Shown here in pieces: positions 11,638-23,159 of a DNA stretch of 64,000 nucleotides. The stretch comes from Monarcha castaneiventris obscurior (Eukaryota; Chordata; Aves; Passeriformes; Monarchidae): positions 17,998,501 through 18,062,500 of the forward strand of contig JAMPIT010000258.1 of NCBI GenBank assembly GCA_026261815.1, in the 5' to 3' direction. Both the position numbers and the translations under genes were made by a program. Each line of letters begins with the position of its first letter. Position 1 is the first letter of the stretch. Under the pieces are notes generated by a model. It did not search any database. It had not been told where the DNA came from and worked only from the letters and a program-made list of their open reading frames with translations.

Positions 11638-14600
11638 GTCTTACAGAGGACAAGTGAGACTTAATTTATACTGGTATGGCATTTGTGATCTTTGGACGAA
11701 AGGTTATGTGTTAATAAAACTTCGCATCTTGTTGCAAACCTCTGCAAAATAGTGCTTCAGTCAAGCCTGCTTGGTTTGCTCCTGTCCTTAAAGAGAAAAA
11801 CAGAGCACAAAGAAAACAGAAGACTGTGAAAATCAGTCCTGAAGTTTTTGTTGGCTTATGCAATTAATGCATTGTCCAGCCGAGTATGGTTTCAATGGGG
11901 CAGTACATAGGGTGTCACATCTAGCTCCAAAATGACAGACTGGGGAAGCATGCTGCAAGTAAGGAGCAAGCTGAGGGGTAGACATACCTTGGATACTACA
12001 ATGACAGCCTGGTGCTTCACTGTTTACTGGCAATAAAAATATGTGGTGTCTGAATAAGAATTGTTGTGCACTAAAATTTTCCTTTTAACTGAGCAAGAGT
12101 GACTGCTGTTTCCCTACCATTAAGAACTTGCCTTTAGCACTGTTAGACAATCAAAATCCAGAGTTTTTAGGGTTTAGGTCGGGCGGTCCCTAAGCTTGAA
12201 GTCTGAGATTATCTCAGCAACATTTTGACTGCAACTAAGAGTGAAAATCAGTGCAGGACAATTTCTGCCTGAACTAAAATAATAAGACGGAGCTGAAAAA
12301 AGGAGTGTAGAGATAGGTAAGCAGAGTCTCTATAGCTTTTAGAACCATGTTTGTGCAGAGCCATATTTTGTTCAGCACCACATGCCTTTAATAGGAGCGA
12401 GCTGCATTGCCTCAGGTTGGGTTGGAGCTGGGAGATCTTTTTTACCTCCAAATACCCAGTTCATCCCGACTAGCACTTGTATGTGTCAGTGGCCTTGATC
12501 CCTTCTCATTCCTGTCAGTGAGTTCCTGTGCCCCGAGGCCAAGGCTTAACTCTGCCTGCCCTTGTGCAGAAAACAGGAGGGATATGACTACCCTGACTCC
12601 AATCCCCTAGAAAACCTGCACCAGGACTGCAGCAGTGTTTTGATTACTTACTGCAGGATGATGACTTCTACTTTACATGCTCTGTGCCTACAATGGTTGT
12701 AAATTATCAATTTTGCCCTTTTAAAATCGTATTTTACATCTGCTAAGTCACCACATTAGACAGCAAGCACAATATTGGACTGATAGCTGAAGTAAGAAAT
12801 GAGTAAAGAAATACAGATGTAAATTTGACACAAAGATGGTTGCTATAGTCCAAGCCATGAGGAATCAGCATAGCACGGGACTGCATCTCATACTGCCGAT
12901 GGTATTTGTTAAAAGCTGCTGCTGTTCATGGTGGAAGTTGAGATGATAGCTGCTGCTTATTCTGAAAATGCAGATAACTTTGTTGGGTTCAGATATTGCA
13001 AAAGGTTAATGAGATACTATGTCACATGTGGCCAGAAATTCTCTGCAGTTTGCAAGCAGACGGTTAGTAATGCAGTGTGACAAGCTGCTCTTGTTCTCCA
13101 GCTACATCAGCACTCCTAAAGGACAGTAGACTACACAGAAGATTACTCTTGAAATTATAAAGTAAATTAGTTTTGGGGATGGCAAACTGATTTTTTTTTT
13201 AATAATATCCATTCTGGATACATAATTAATTCAAGAACAAAATTATTTCTGACTTCCATCTCTAATCTGATGCTCTTCTCAGCACCCATTTTCAGATTTA
13301 CAGTGAGTTGATGTGCCTTTTACCACTCAACATTTCTGTAACTGTTTACACTACATATGAAAGAAAACTATATCTGCTTTATATGGTCGATAGAGCAAAT
13401 TACAATTTTTAAATGGAAAATATCATTTAGTCTAGAGAGGGATATTTGGAACCTCAGAAACATTTGGATTTTTCTATTATTTCCATATTAAAAAGACAAG
13501 AGTTAGGTTTGACAAGGAAAATTACTGAGGTGCCTTGATCTGTTGCGCCTACTCCATCATAAGTGAGATTTTTCCTTGCTGTAGCAGGTCAACTCTAAAT
13601 TACAGCTAACATACCATGAAATTCCTGTGGAGCATGAGGAATAGAAAAAAACCCTGCAAAACATTAGTTTATGGATTGCTTTCTGGTGTTTTTTTAGCCT
13701 TGCAGCCTAAGGCATGACAGAAGTCACTGATTCTAGTTGTGATAGTGACATCTTGGTTTCTGCCTATTCAGGTGCTCGTGTGCCACACCAGAGCTGCAGG
13801 GGTATGCACCTCTCCAAAATCTCATGTGGAGGGTGGGAGTACATGTACCAGTCCCAGCTTGAGCAAGAGCCTGGGAAAGGGCTTTGGTGTTTTCTCAAGG
13901 ATTGATGTGGGACTCCTGCGACTCTGCTGGGAGAGTTTTAGACACAGAAAAGCTCAACAGTGCCTGCAGTTTAGGTGCCAGTCCAAGGCAGCCCTGGGGG
14001 CCGTGCTGGCTGCAGGGGTGGCAGAAGGGAGAGCACTGCAGTGTCCCCAGCACGGGCTGCTCTGCTTCAGTGCCACAGAGGCTGGGCCCTGCTTCTGCTC
14101 TGGCTCCGTGGCTGGCGGGGGTCAGCGGCAGCCTGCTTCAGGAGTTCTGCTGTTCTGAGAGGCAGTGCTACAGAAAGGTTTTTATGTGTAGCTTATTTGG
14201 GCAGATTGTCTTCAAATGGTCTCACAAGGTATTTGGAGCTTTTACTTAAATGCTCTGAGCACTGCCGGCTGCATTGACTGCCTGTGTTCAGTGAGTGAAA
14301 AGACTGCAATAGCAACCAAACATGGTAATTGGTCCTTGCATCCTGGATTTCTTTTCTGCTATTAGCAAAACCACTATTCCCATCTATCTTTTAGCATGCA
14401 AGCAACTTCTACTTTTTGTGGCTGTCTTTTTATTTTTTCCAAAATGCAAACCCACACCCCAGTTATAAGCTATTATTAAAGAATTTTGTTGTATAGGCTA
14501 TGTTAGTTGGGTCAAATTTGCCTCCTGTGTATACATATTGAACCTCCCAGTACTGCACACTACAGAAATCACAGGTCTGTGAAATTGATATGCTAAAAAC

Positions 14601-15969
14601 TATTTCAGCTGACTAGATCTGGAAGAGTAATGTTATCTATAATATTTAATACAGAAAGATGCTTAAGTGATCTCAGTTAAATTTGCTGCTAGACAAACAG
14701 ACCAGTGGGAAAAGTATGTACAGTAAAGCAATTAAAAACCAGAGTGTCACAATGCATCCACTTAGCTACGTTTTCCTAGGGATACTTATGATACCCAAAT
14801 CCTGAAGTGAGGAGTGTGTGAGGACAGCATGAAAAGGTAATAAGTGAGAGTGGAGAAGACACCATGTTGTTGAGTATTTTGAGTGTGAGAACAGTGTGAA
14901 GGTGGTGGTACCATTGTAGGTTCTCACAATCAGGAGTAGAAGATGACTAAAATGTTGCTTCCATGAATCTCATGGGTAAGAGAGAAAGTGGCCGCTCAGG
15001 TGAGCAAATATGTATTTTATCTGCTAATTTCTGAATTTCTTGATTCAAAAAAGACTGTGTCTCCCCAGGATGCTTTAAACTCCAGTGCCTTGCCCTGCAA
15101 ATAATTCTGGCTTGCCCTTGGCTTTGGGTCAGCTGCAGTTCACTCCCAGTCCAGCAGCTTGTGAAGTGCCCCAGCAGTCAGCCTCTTTAAATGATACTAC
15201 AGATCCATGTCCCTGCATTGCTCAAGGAAATGCTTCAACAGCAGCTGTCTTCAAGGACATGATGTTTCAGTGTGGCAAAAGGAACAAATTGTCTGTTCAT
15301 TGCTTGTTTTCTAAGCTATATAGAGGCTATTTACTTTGCTTGTCACAACTTTGCTTCTATATCACTTCCCTGTAAAGCTTTTGACCAACAAGCACTCTAT
15401 GGAATGTGCTAGTTGGAAAACATCTGAATATGGATTTCCATCTTGTAGAAATAGTCCAGATTCCAAAACTCATACTATTCCTAAGAAAAAAATATACTGC
15501 ACAGCTGCCATTTCTTGTATTTTAAGAAAAAAAAGGGAATTCCATGGGAATATCATTCACAGAAATATTTCCAATGAGCTTCACTCCATGGACTTTCTCA
15601 CTTACATCTTTAAAAATTAAGATTTTTTTTTTTTTAAGTCAGCAACTGCCTGCCCAGTGATGAAAGAGTATGCTGCCACCAATACTATTTATTGATTAAA
15701 ATATTGTAATAATGTATTTTAATAATTTTGTGAAGGTGAAAAGGATTTTAAATAATACTTACTCCTCTTGTAAGAGGATCACCTCTATAGTTAACAATGG
15801 TGCAGTTATTTCTCTCTTTAGGAACACCCTATATTCTCCCAAGGAAATGCTGCTTTCAGTTTTAGGAATGGTTTATTGCTTTCAAAGTTTCCAGATCATT
15901 TAAGGGATTTCATTTTCAAAGATTCTCACTCTGGAGGAATGCCCCTTTGAGGACTTCCTCACAGGAAGA

Positions 15970-16060
15970 GGTGTCTGCTTTGAAGATTTTCATTTCTTAA
16001 AAAGCAGTCACATTTCTGGGGTGTCCTCTTTGAAGACATTTTTCTGTATCACTTAAAAGG
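15970..16060. repeat. Diverged local duplication
   Basis: Two imperfect copies lie side by side. The first runs from 15,970 (GGTGTCTGCTTTGAAGA, then a T-rich stretch ending TTAAAAAG). The second runs from 16,020 (GGTGTCCTCTTTGAAGA, ending TTAAAAGG). Weaker TTTGA-plus-T-run echoes occur about 30 bases before and 60 bases after. It looks like an old, decayed tandem duplication of about 50 bases. Confidence 0.4.
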
Positions 16061-18889
16061 TTTCCATTGTAAATATCTTTTGCCACCATGGACAGCATTC
16101 ACTTGAAAATATTTTTCCTCTGTGATATTCTTTTTGATAATTTATACAGTCTTGTAGGAGTCCATAAAATAATCCCTATCAAAAAAGCCCAGGAACGTAA
16201 TGCTGTTCCTACATAAAGTGCAAAAGCATGAGGAAGAAATTCTGTAGGATAGGATGTTATGAGAGCATGGTTTTGGAAAAATTGTACAAAAATAATTCCA
16301 CTTTCTAACATCAAATAGTAAAGTGGAAAGGTGAGCTAATCTGTCACTTACATGGCCTTTTAAAAATTACTGTGGGACACTTTTTACTCCTTTTAAATTA
16401 TTTCAGTTCAGAGTTCAAGTTCTGGTATTCCTGACATCAATAGCAAAAGTCCCATTTCAGTCCAGCTGTGCAAAGAATATTCTTTGAAATTGCTATGAGT
16501 TTTCTTCCTTTGTTTGAGAATGTATTGCTTTAATTTACTACTGTATTATTGAAGATTTGGAATTTTTCCTTGCTGGTGTTGATTTTTTTAAAAAAATGTG
16601 CTCTCCATTTCTTTTTTGGTCACCATTTTAGTAATCAAAATTATCATATCTGTAAAACTAGGCAACCTCAGAGCTTGTACAAGACTGGGGTCATTGTGTA
16701 TGTTACATAAAGTCTTCTGTCTGATGTTGGTCTGTGAGTTCGATAGAGGGCAAGTCAAAATTCACCTTAATACACCCTTAAGTTTGCATCTAAGCCTCGT
16801 TTGGGGATGTTTACTCAGGCTGTGGCTGAAACCTCTGGCCTGCACTTGCTCCTGCCTGCGGAGCATAGAGTAGGAAAGGCTCCTGGACTGCAAATGAGCA
16901 GCTGGAGGCAGGAGGGCTGGGGTCTCGGGGGCTCTCCTCTGACAAAAATGACTCTGAATCTGTCAGATCGCTTCAGTAAAGTCAAACCAGAAGAGTTTAG
17001 ATCACCTGCAGCAGTGGATCTGCTTGATTTTGCACAGGAACAGAAGGAAGTCCCCCCCACCAAAGCAGGCCTAGGGGATGAGGGGTTAAAGTTTGCCACC
17101 GCTCAGACCCCACGCACTTGTTGGGACAGACCGGACTCCAATTTGCACAAAGCAACAGATTGCCAGGGCATCACTGGACTAAATGCTGCAGCTCAGTTAA
17201 GTTAGTCATACCCTTATATGTGCATCATTAGCCAAAATTTAGGCAGCTTCACTTCAGCTCAAAAATAAAAATCATCTTGAAGTCCCTAAATGTAGTCCTT
17301 GTCTGAGCCTCAAATGGAGAACCTTTGTTGCATGGAATACTGATTGGCAAAAGCTATTGTAGTAATGAAGGACTTGCTAAGAACCAAAGCCAGTCCTTTT
17401 TGACTGTGGGTCTTTCATGTAACCCACCCATGAAAAATAAGCATTAAATATTGATTTTGAAAGTACAGTGCTTAGAGATTATTTCCTGGATTTTGTGACT
17501 GCCAGCTCTGCTGTCTGCAATGCAAAGATCCAGGCTGGTAAAAACACCACTATTAAGGGAGCAGTCCTCATGAGGACTGCTGGTCAGCCACACTGCGGTC
17601 AGGGGAAAACTAGGTTCTCATTGTGCATTGACTAAATTACTTTACTAATGTACTTGGAGAACAATCATAATTCTGGTGTCAGAGTATTTCACCTGTGTCA
17701 TGTAGGGAGCCAGGCCAGCACTTAGACACCTGATTGGGACAACAGAAAGATCTTTACATTTTTTCAGATGAAGAAGCAGAGAAGTTCTAACCTTTGTTTT
17801 ATAACATCAGCAGATACCTTTGCATTCAGGAAAAAAAAAAAAGAAAGCAAAAGATTCACTTCACTTCATTCCCCTGACAGAAAACAGCTGCAGCAATGGC
17901 TGTACATGACCCACAACATGATCTTTACTCCACCACAACTCCAAGACAAAAACCAAGGAATGAAAGACATTTGCAATCACTGCTGGCATATATTGTTTGT
18001 AATAAAAAGTAAAACTGATCTCCTGTCCTGACGAAAGCAAATGTACATGTTTTTAATCACAGTGATAGAAAAAAGTGAATTTGCTGTGGAAAATAAATTT
18101 CCAGGTAGACATAGTAGAAGCAAGAGAAAGTGGGCAGACAGATAATAATCTAGTTGTCAAGAACAGACCTTTGGACCCATATGAATGCTCAGTGAAGTAC
18201 AGGATGAGCTATGTCACAAGTTTCAGTGTTTGAGATGGTAGAGAGCAGTAACACTCCCAGCCTGCCCAAGATCAGCTGTCTTTCTAGCAAGGATGCTAGA
18301 AATAAAATGCTGGAGAGCAGCCTGTGGGATTCAGGCCAGCAAGACGAGTTCTGACCTGAACTTGAAAAAGAGACATTTATTTAGGGCACTGTGCCTGTAA
18401 GAGCTACACAATAGCTTCAAAACTTAGTTTAAGAAAACAAAGTAAATCAACATAGACTGCTGGGAAGAAATGTTGATTAAGGACATTGTTTACAGGAGCA
18501 CAAAAAGATGAATAGCTACTAATAAATGTTGGGACTTAGCTCAAAGGCATCTGGGGAATTTATGAAGATGATAAGGACTGGCTTAAGATAGAATAATGTG
18601 GTTTAATATAACAAAGACTGGTAAACCAAATGATCAACCTTTCCCGTAATATCCCGAGGATCTGTTGTTCTAAGGAACACCATCTAATGACACTATCGTT
18701 AACAATTCGGGGGAACTAAAGGGGCTATTTGGAGATAAGGACAAATGAAGGGTTGTTACTGTGTAGGTGCATCTAATAGCAAGAAGCATCATATTCTTTG
18801 AAGGAATCACTGAGTTTTAGCATAGTCTGATTGAAACAACATGATAAAATTTTTTAAAAACAGTAATTAGTTGAAATTCTCTGCCCAAA

Positions 18890-19960
18890 GCTCTTAAGAG
18901 AAACTAAGCTGACACAGGATTAACAGGTACATTCTTTGATATATTAATAAAATGTTACTTATTAGTTATTAAAACTGGATTAATAAAATATATTAAATGA
19001 AGGACAAGAAAATGCTGGATTTTTTACAGTACAGGGAGGTCATTGGTACACTACCAATGTTGTGATGGTCCAATGGGACCTGTGTTGTTCAGCATATTCT
19101 TAAATGATCTGGAAAAAAGAGTGATTATCGAGGCGACCAAGTTTGCTGATGATGCTGAATTATTCATGGTAATAAAAACAAAAGCTGACCATGAAGAATT
19201 GTGGAAAGCTCTCATGATACTGTGTGACTGAATGATAAAATGGCAAGTTAAATTCTGTGCTGAAAAATGGAAGTAATATGTGAGAGAGAAAACAAGCCAA
19301 AATATACGTGCAAAATCCTGGAATCTAAATAAATGGCTTTCACACAGCAAAGAGTGCTTGAGTTGTGGGGGGTTCTGTGAAACATCAGCTCATGGCTCAG
19401 TAGGATTCAAACATGCAAATGAAATTGGTATTATAAGAAAGAAAAATAATATAAAACCAGAAAGCATTTATTATGCACCTATATAAAACCATTGAGTGTG
19501 TAGCTTGAATAATGAGGACCACTATGGTCTTCTAGAATAGGATTATGAAAAGTGTAAAAAAAAGCAAAACAAATCATTGAAAACAGGGAATGACTTCTAA
19601 TAGAGGAAACATTACATTTACTCGAACCCGTGAAAGAGAACTGAAGACAGCATGATGGAGATACATTCAAGAACAGCATTTGTAGGTACACAGGAAAAAT
19701 TATCCCTCTGTTTCGTTTTTTTTTTAAAGAACTAGTGGACATCAAAAGAAATTATCAGGCAGTGAGCCTGACACAAACAAAAGAAAATATTTTTCAGACA
19801 ATGATTTCCTAAATTGCAAGACTTGTTGCCCTGGAATGCTGCAGATGTCAAAAAGTGCTCGGGGAAATTCTTGGACAAGCTCGTTCCCTGAGAGTGCCGA
19901 TGCTGTTTTTTCCCCAGCAGCTCCAGAGACTCAGTCTGGGACAATGTACAGCAGAAAATA
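18890..19960 (+). mobile_element. Fossil CR1-like LINE retrotransposon fragment
   Basis: The translated + strand shows decayed pieces of a non-LTR reverse transcriptase in order. At 19,070-19,180 is a GPVLFSIFLNDLE block followed by FADDAELF, the palm-domain catalytic motif (normally FADDTKL, with the two Asp residues). Next come KTKADHEELWKAL and KWQVKFCAEK, then at 19,375-19,490 ETSAH and KHANEIGIIRKKN, matching the KANRMLGIIRKG region of CR1/L3-group LINEs. Bases 19,770-19,930 resemble the 3' part of the same elements (ACAAACAAAAGAAAATATTT, then a decayed leucine-proline segment and a GACAAGCTC-like end). In-frame stops and frame changes interrupt it, so it cannot be active. The 5' part is missing, and both boundaries are approximate because no target-site duplication could be seen. 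It lies about 3 kb upstream of the PTBP2 promoter, in the same orientation. Confidence 0.75.
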
Positions 19961-22439
19961 TCTTCGTGTGCTTTCTAGGTCCCACAGTCTTTCACAAAGC
20001 AAACATCAGTAACTACTCATACTACTACTGAACTACACAGATGGTTATTCATTAGCTGTTCTTGAAATGCAACAGAAACAACCAATCGAAGTGAAACATC
20101 TAAGTGTATCCATGATCAAAGGAAATTATTTTGGAAAACAAAATATTGCTGCAGCAGTAAGATTACTGTGATTTTAAAGGTATGGAACTTTTGAACAGCT
20201 GATAGTATCTACACTTAAATTTTGGTTAGAATAAAATGGATAGAGGATATAAGCCCCTGTGTTTTGTAATGTATCAACTGAATGCGGAGGGCTTTGCTCG
20301 AGGTGTTTTTCTTAACGGTTGTCTCTTACTGGACATTTCAGCTGCCTTCTGAAACATCTGATGCAGGACTTCAGCAGAAAGTTGATAGGTCCTAAGGACA
20401 AGAGGGTGCTTTTTGGCAACTTTTTTTTTTTTTTTTCTGACCTTCTGAAACATGAGAAAGACAAAGCAAAGAGGTAATCTAGCAACAGAGAAAACAGATG
20501 ACCAGATAACCAGATGATGCTATCACAACATTCCAAATATGGCAGACATTTCACAAGGCATCCAAAAGTGTACTAAAAATTATCTTGTAGTGTAAAAAAG
20601 GCAAAGTTACATGAAGAAGAAAGTGGAATAACACACTGCATGAACAACTGATCAAGAGGGTGCCATGGCATTTTACTAGAAACACACTGAACGCTCATAT
20701 CTTTTTTATCCCTTCTATAATTAAATGCTCTAGGTAAAATCCTGATTGATTAACACTTCTATTGATGGTTTGGGGGTGGGGGGAACCAGAGTTTTGCTCT
20801 ATAAAGTCACATCCATTATTTCAATCAGATTTGCAAACTCAGTTCCAGTGTCTTTTCTGCTATAAATACTCAACTGGTTCTCCTCAGCCTCCTTTATATG
20901 GAAGAACATCTAACTCAGATGATAAACTGAATGAGTATTAGATCACTTAATCAGATAGATTTTGGTAAGTGCCACGAAAGAAGGAGACGAAATTTTGCAG
21001 AAGAGAAAAACAGGTTTGAAGATGGCATTACTATAAAGGCAAAGAAGGTAAGCAAGTCAGGCAGTGAGACTGAAATCAGATGGAAATCAGATTTTCTACT
21101 AATTGCTAAGAAGTAGAAGGATTAGTACTTCCACCAATACAAAACTGTGTAAGATGTATTTAGATTTATAAGGGGGGAAAAAAAGACAAAAAATACCCAG
21201 TACAATGTGGCAACAAACAGGATTGAAAGCAATTGAAAATGAGAGAAACCAACTATAAACCCAACCTCCAATGGTGCAAAGCCTACTAAGTATGCCAAAA
21301 TCTACAGGAATTATATATACAGAGAGAGACCAAATACATAAAAATGCCCTGGATTTATGGAGATTGTTATATGCACATCTACATCTCTGATGTCTTCAAT
21401 GTTACTTTTGATCATAGTACTTTATCACATGTAATCAGTAAAGAGTGCTACAACCACAGCCTTCAAAAAGAACCCAAACAAAACATAACAGTGAGGAAGG
21501 CAAAACCCTAAAGCATGTGGCATGATGAGCTTTCTATACAATCTAAGCAAATCAAATATTTAAGAGGGATTTTCTAAGAAAGTGAATAATAAGTAATTTA
21601 GTCTAGTGGTCACTGATGGGTGCTGAAGACAATTTCTGAAAGAGGAAGTAGCTGCAGATATCCAAGTGATAATGTCATTTAGGAGAAGCATTATCAGTAA
21701 ACTGCTGCAGAGAATCAGAGTGGCTTTTCCAGAACAGGACAAAAAGTTGCAGAGTAGAATGAGAATTTGTACACGCTCCTAATTGTTAATCCAGTTACTG
21801 AGCTATATGTGGGGTCAATTAGGGGAGAAGGATACTGAAGTATTAAAGCATGCTGAAAACTTTCTAGTTACGGATGTATGCATAGTTTTTCGGTTCCTAA
21901 ATTATTTATCAGGCTTCATTGCAATAGTTTTGATGACAAACTGAAAAAAATAAGGTATAATCAAGTAATGGGCTACCTTCTCTGAAAGTATTTTTGAAAC
22001 CAGTATTGCTAGATCAAAAGATTGAAGTCACAGAAGATACTTCGAATACTTTTAAACATTCTTCTGGGGTTTGGATCTTATGGGAACATTTGGATCACGT
22101 TTTCAAATTTTCTTTCATAGGTATAAAATATTTGACTTTTTGTTAGAATGCAATCCAGGATTTTCTCATGCACAGCTGAGTCTCCTAGAAAATCTGTATC
22201 GAACATTTTAAGATTTGTGATGAAATACTGAGATCTGACAAAAAAATGAGGAGAAAATATGTTTCTTAATAGCTACGTATTTTGTAACCTGACGTGATAG
22301 TTTACAGAGAAGCACGGAGACACTGATTTCTGTGAAGAAACAACCCAGTTCACTGCAGTAGATCCTTTGTACGTTTCTCTTTATTATTTTTTTATAGTGT
22401 TAGTGATCAGTTACACAATCAGCTGTGTAATACAGGTTG
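19961..22439. other. Intergenic upstream of the PTBP2 CpG island, no gene recognised
   Basis: AT-rich, A-rich sequence with a 16-base T run at 20,421-20,436. It may include more decayed transposon sequence, but no family was recognised. No open frame looks like a gene. The switch to GC-rich DNA at about 22,440 is abrupt. Confidence 0.55.
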
Positions 22440-22514
22440 TTTTCCGGGAAGCGATTGCGCAGCCGAGGGCAGGGAGCGATGGGGACAGGGCTCCCTGTCG
22501 GGGCCGGACCCGGC

Positions 22515-22541
22515 GGGGCGGGGTGCGCAGGGGAGCCCGGG
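22515..22541 (+). promoter_or_regulatory. Possible G-quadruplex with Sp1-type site
   Basis: Four runs of three or four G lie in a row: 22,515-22,518, 22,520-22,523, 22,530-22,533 and 22,539-22,541, with loops of one, six and five bases. This fits a standard intramolecular G-quadruplex pattern. The first two runs are also the GGGGCGGGG Sp1 site. It lies about 500 bases upstream of the likely start of transcription, so a role is only inferred. Confidence 0.45.
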
Positions 22542-22781
22542 CCCCTCGGAACGCTTTCCCTGAGGAGAAAGGCCGGCTTCCCGGCGCTGGGAAGAGCTGG
22601 CACCAAGCGCGGAAACTCTGTCCCTTCAACAAGTGGGGTCGGGCGGCTCAGCCGCGGCCCGGGCGGAGCGGCAGGGAACGCCGATGGGCTGAGCAGCGCC
22701 TCTGCCGCTCTGCCCCGCCGCCCTCAGCTGCGTGGGCGCTGCCGAGTGCCCGCCCCCCGCGCACTCCCGCGGCGGCGCTGG

Positions 22782-22850
22782 GGCAGGAGAGGCAGGAGAC
22801 CAGGATGAGCAGGATGGGCAGGAGAGGCAGGATGAGCAGGAGAGGCGGGA
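22782..22850 (+). repeat. Short GCAGGA-type minisatellite in the CpG island
   Basis: About seven imperfect copies of a 10-base unit of the kind GGCAGGAGAG / GCAGGATGAG occur in tandem, purine-rich on the + strand. It sits about 300 bases upstream of the PTBP2 start codon. It produces open frames on both strands that are repeat artefacts. Confidence 0.7.
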
Positions 22851-23151
22851 CCGGGACCCGCGCCCCGTGTGGGGAACGCGCCGCCGCCGCTCCCGCCTCC
22901 CGCCCCAGGCGGGGCCGGCTCGCGCCGCCTCACGAGCCGGCTCGGGCCGGGCAGCTGAGGGCAGAAGCTTCACCGGCGCGCAGGGCGCATGCGCGCTCGG
23001 CCGGCGCCTGCGCGGTAGCGGAGGGGGACGCGGAGCGGAGCCCGGCACTCGGCAACGCTCGGCGGTTTCCGTGCAGGCCAGGCCGCCATTTTCTCTCAGC
23101 CTCCCCGTGCGCGGCTCCTGTCCCGCTGCCCGCGCTCTGCCCTGCTCGGCG

Positions 23152-23159
23152 ATGGACGG
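23152..23159 (+). CDS. PTBP2: PTBP2 exon 1, coding part
   Basis: ATGGACGG followed by the donor GTGAGT (from 23,160) encodes Met-Asp and two bases of Gly3. This is the usual PTB-family arrangement, in which the first exon carries only the first two and two-thirds codons. The exon continues upstream as 5' UTR. Confidence 0.92.

Larger units (their letters stand above)
4601..18889. other. Intergenic, no gene recognised
   Basis: About 14 kb of mainly AT-rich DNA upstream of PTBP2. GC-richer patches lie at about 4660-4990 (including a C/T-rich tract at 4843-4880), 6400-6600, 8720-9050, 13960-14150 and 16800-17160; they give overlapping open frames on both strands, which is a composition effect. 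Small structures are listed separately: a 10-bp inverted repeat at 11,611-11,637 and a diverged local duplication at 15,970-16,060. A pseudo-exon-like segment at 7584-7641 on the minus strand is discussed as a finding. No RNA gene was recognised. Confidence 0.55.

Noticed and set aside
13739..14158. 139-codon + strand open frame
   Set aside because: It overlaps two other long frames over the same GC-rich patch. Cys/Gly/Ser-rich translation without known motifs points to composition.
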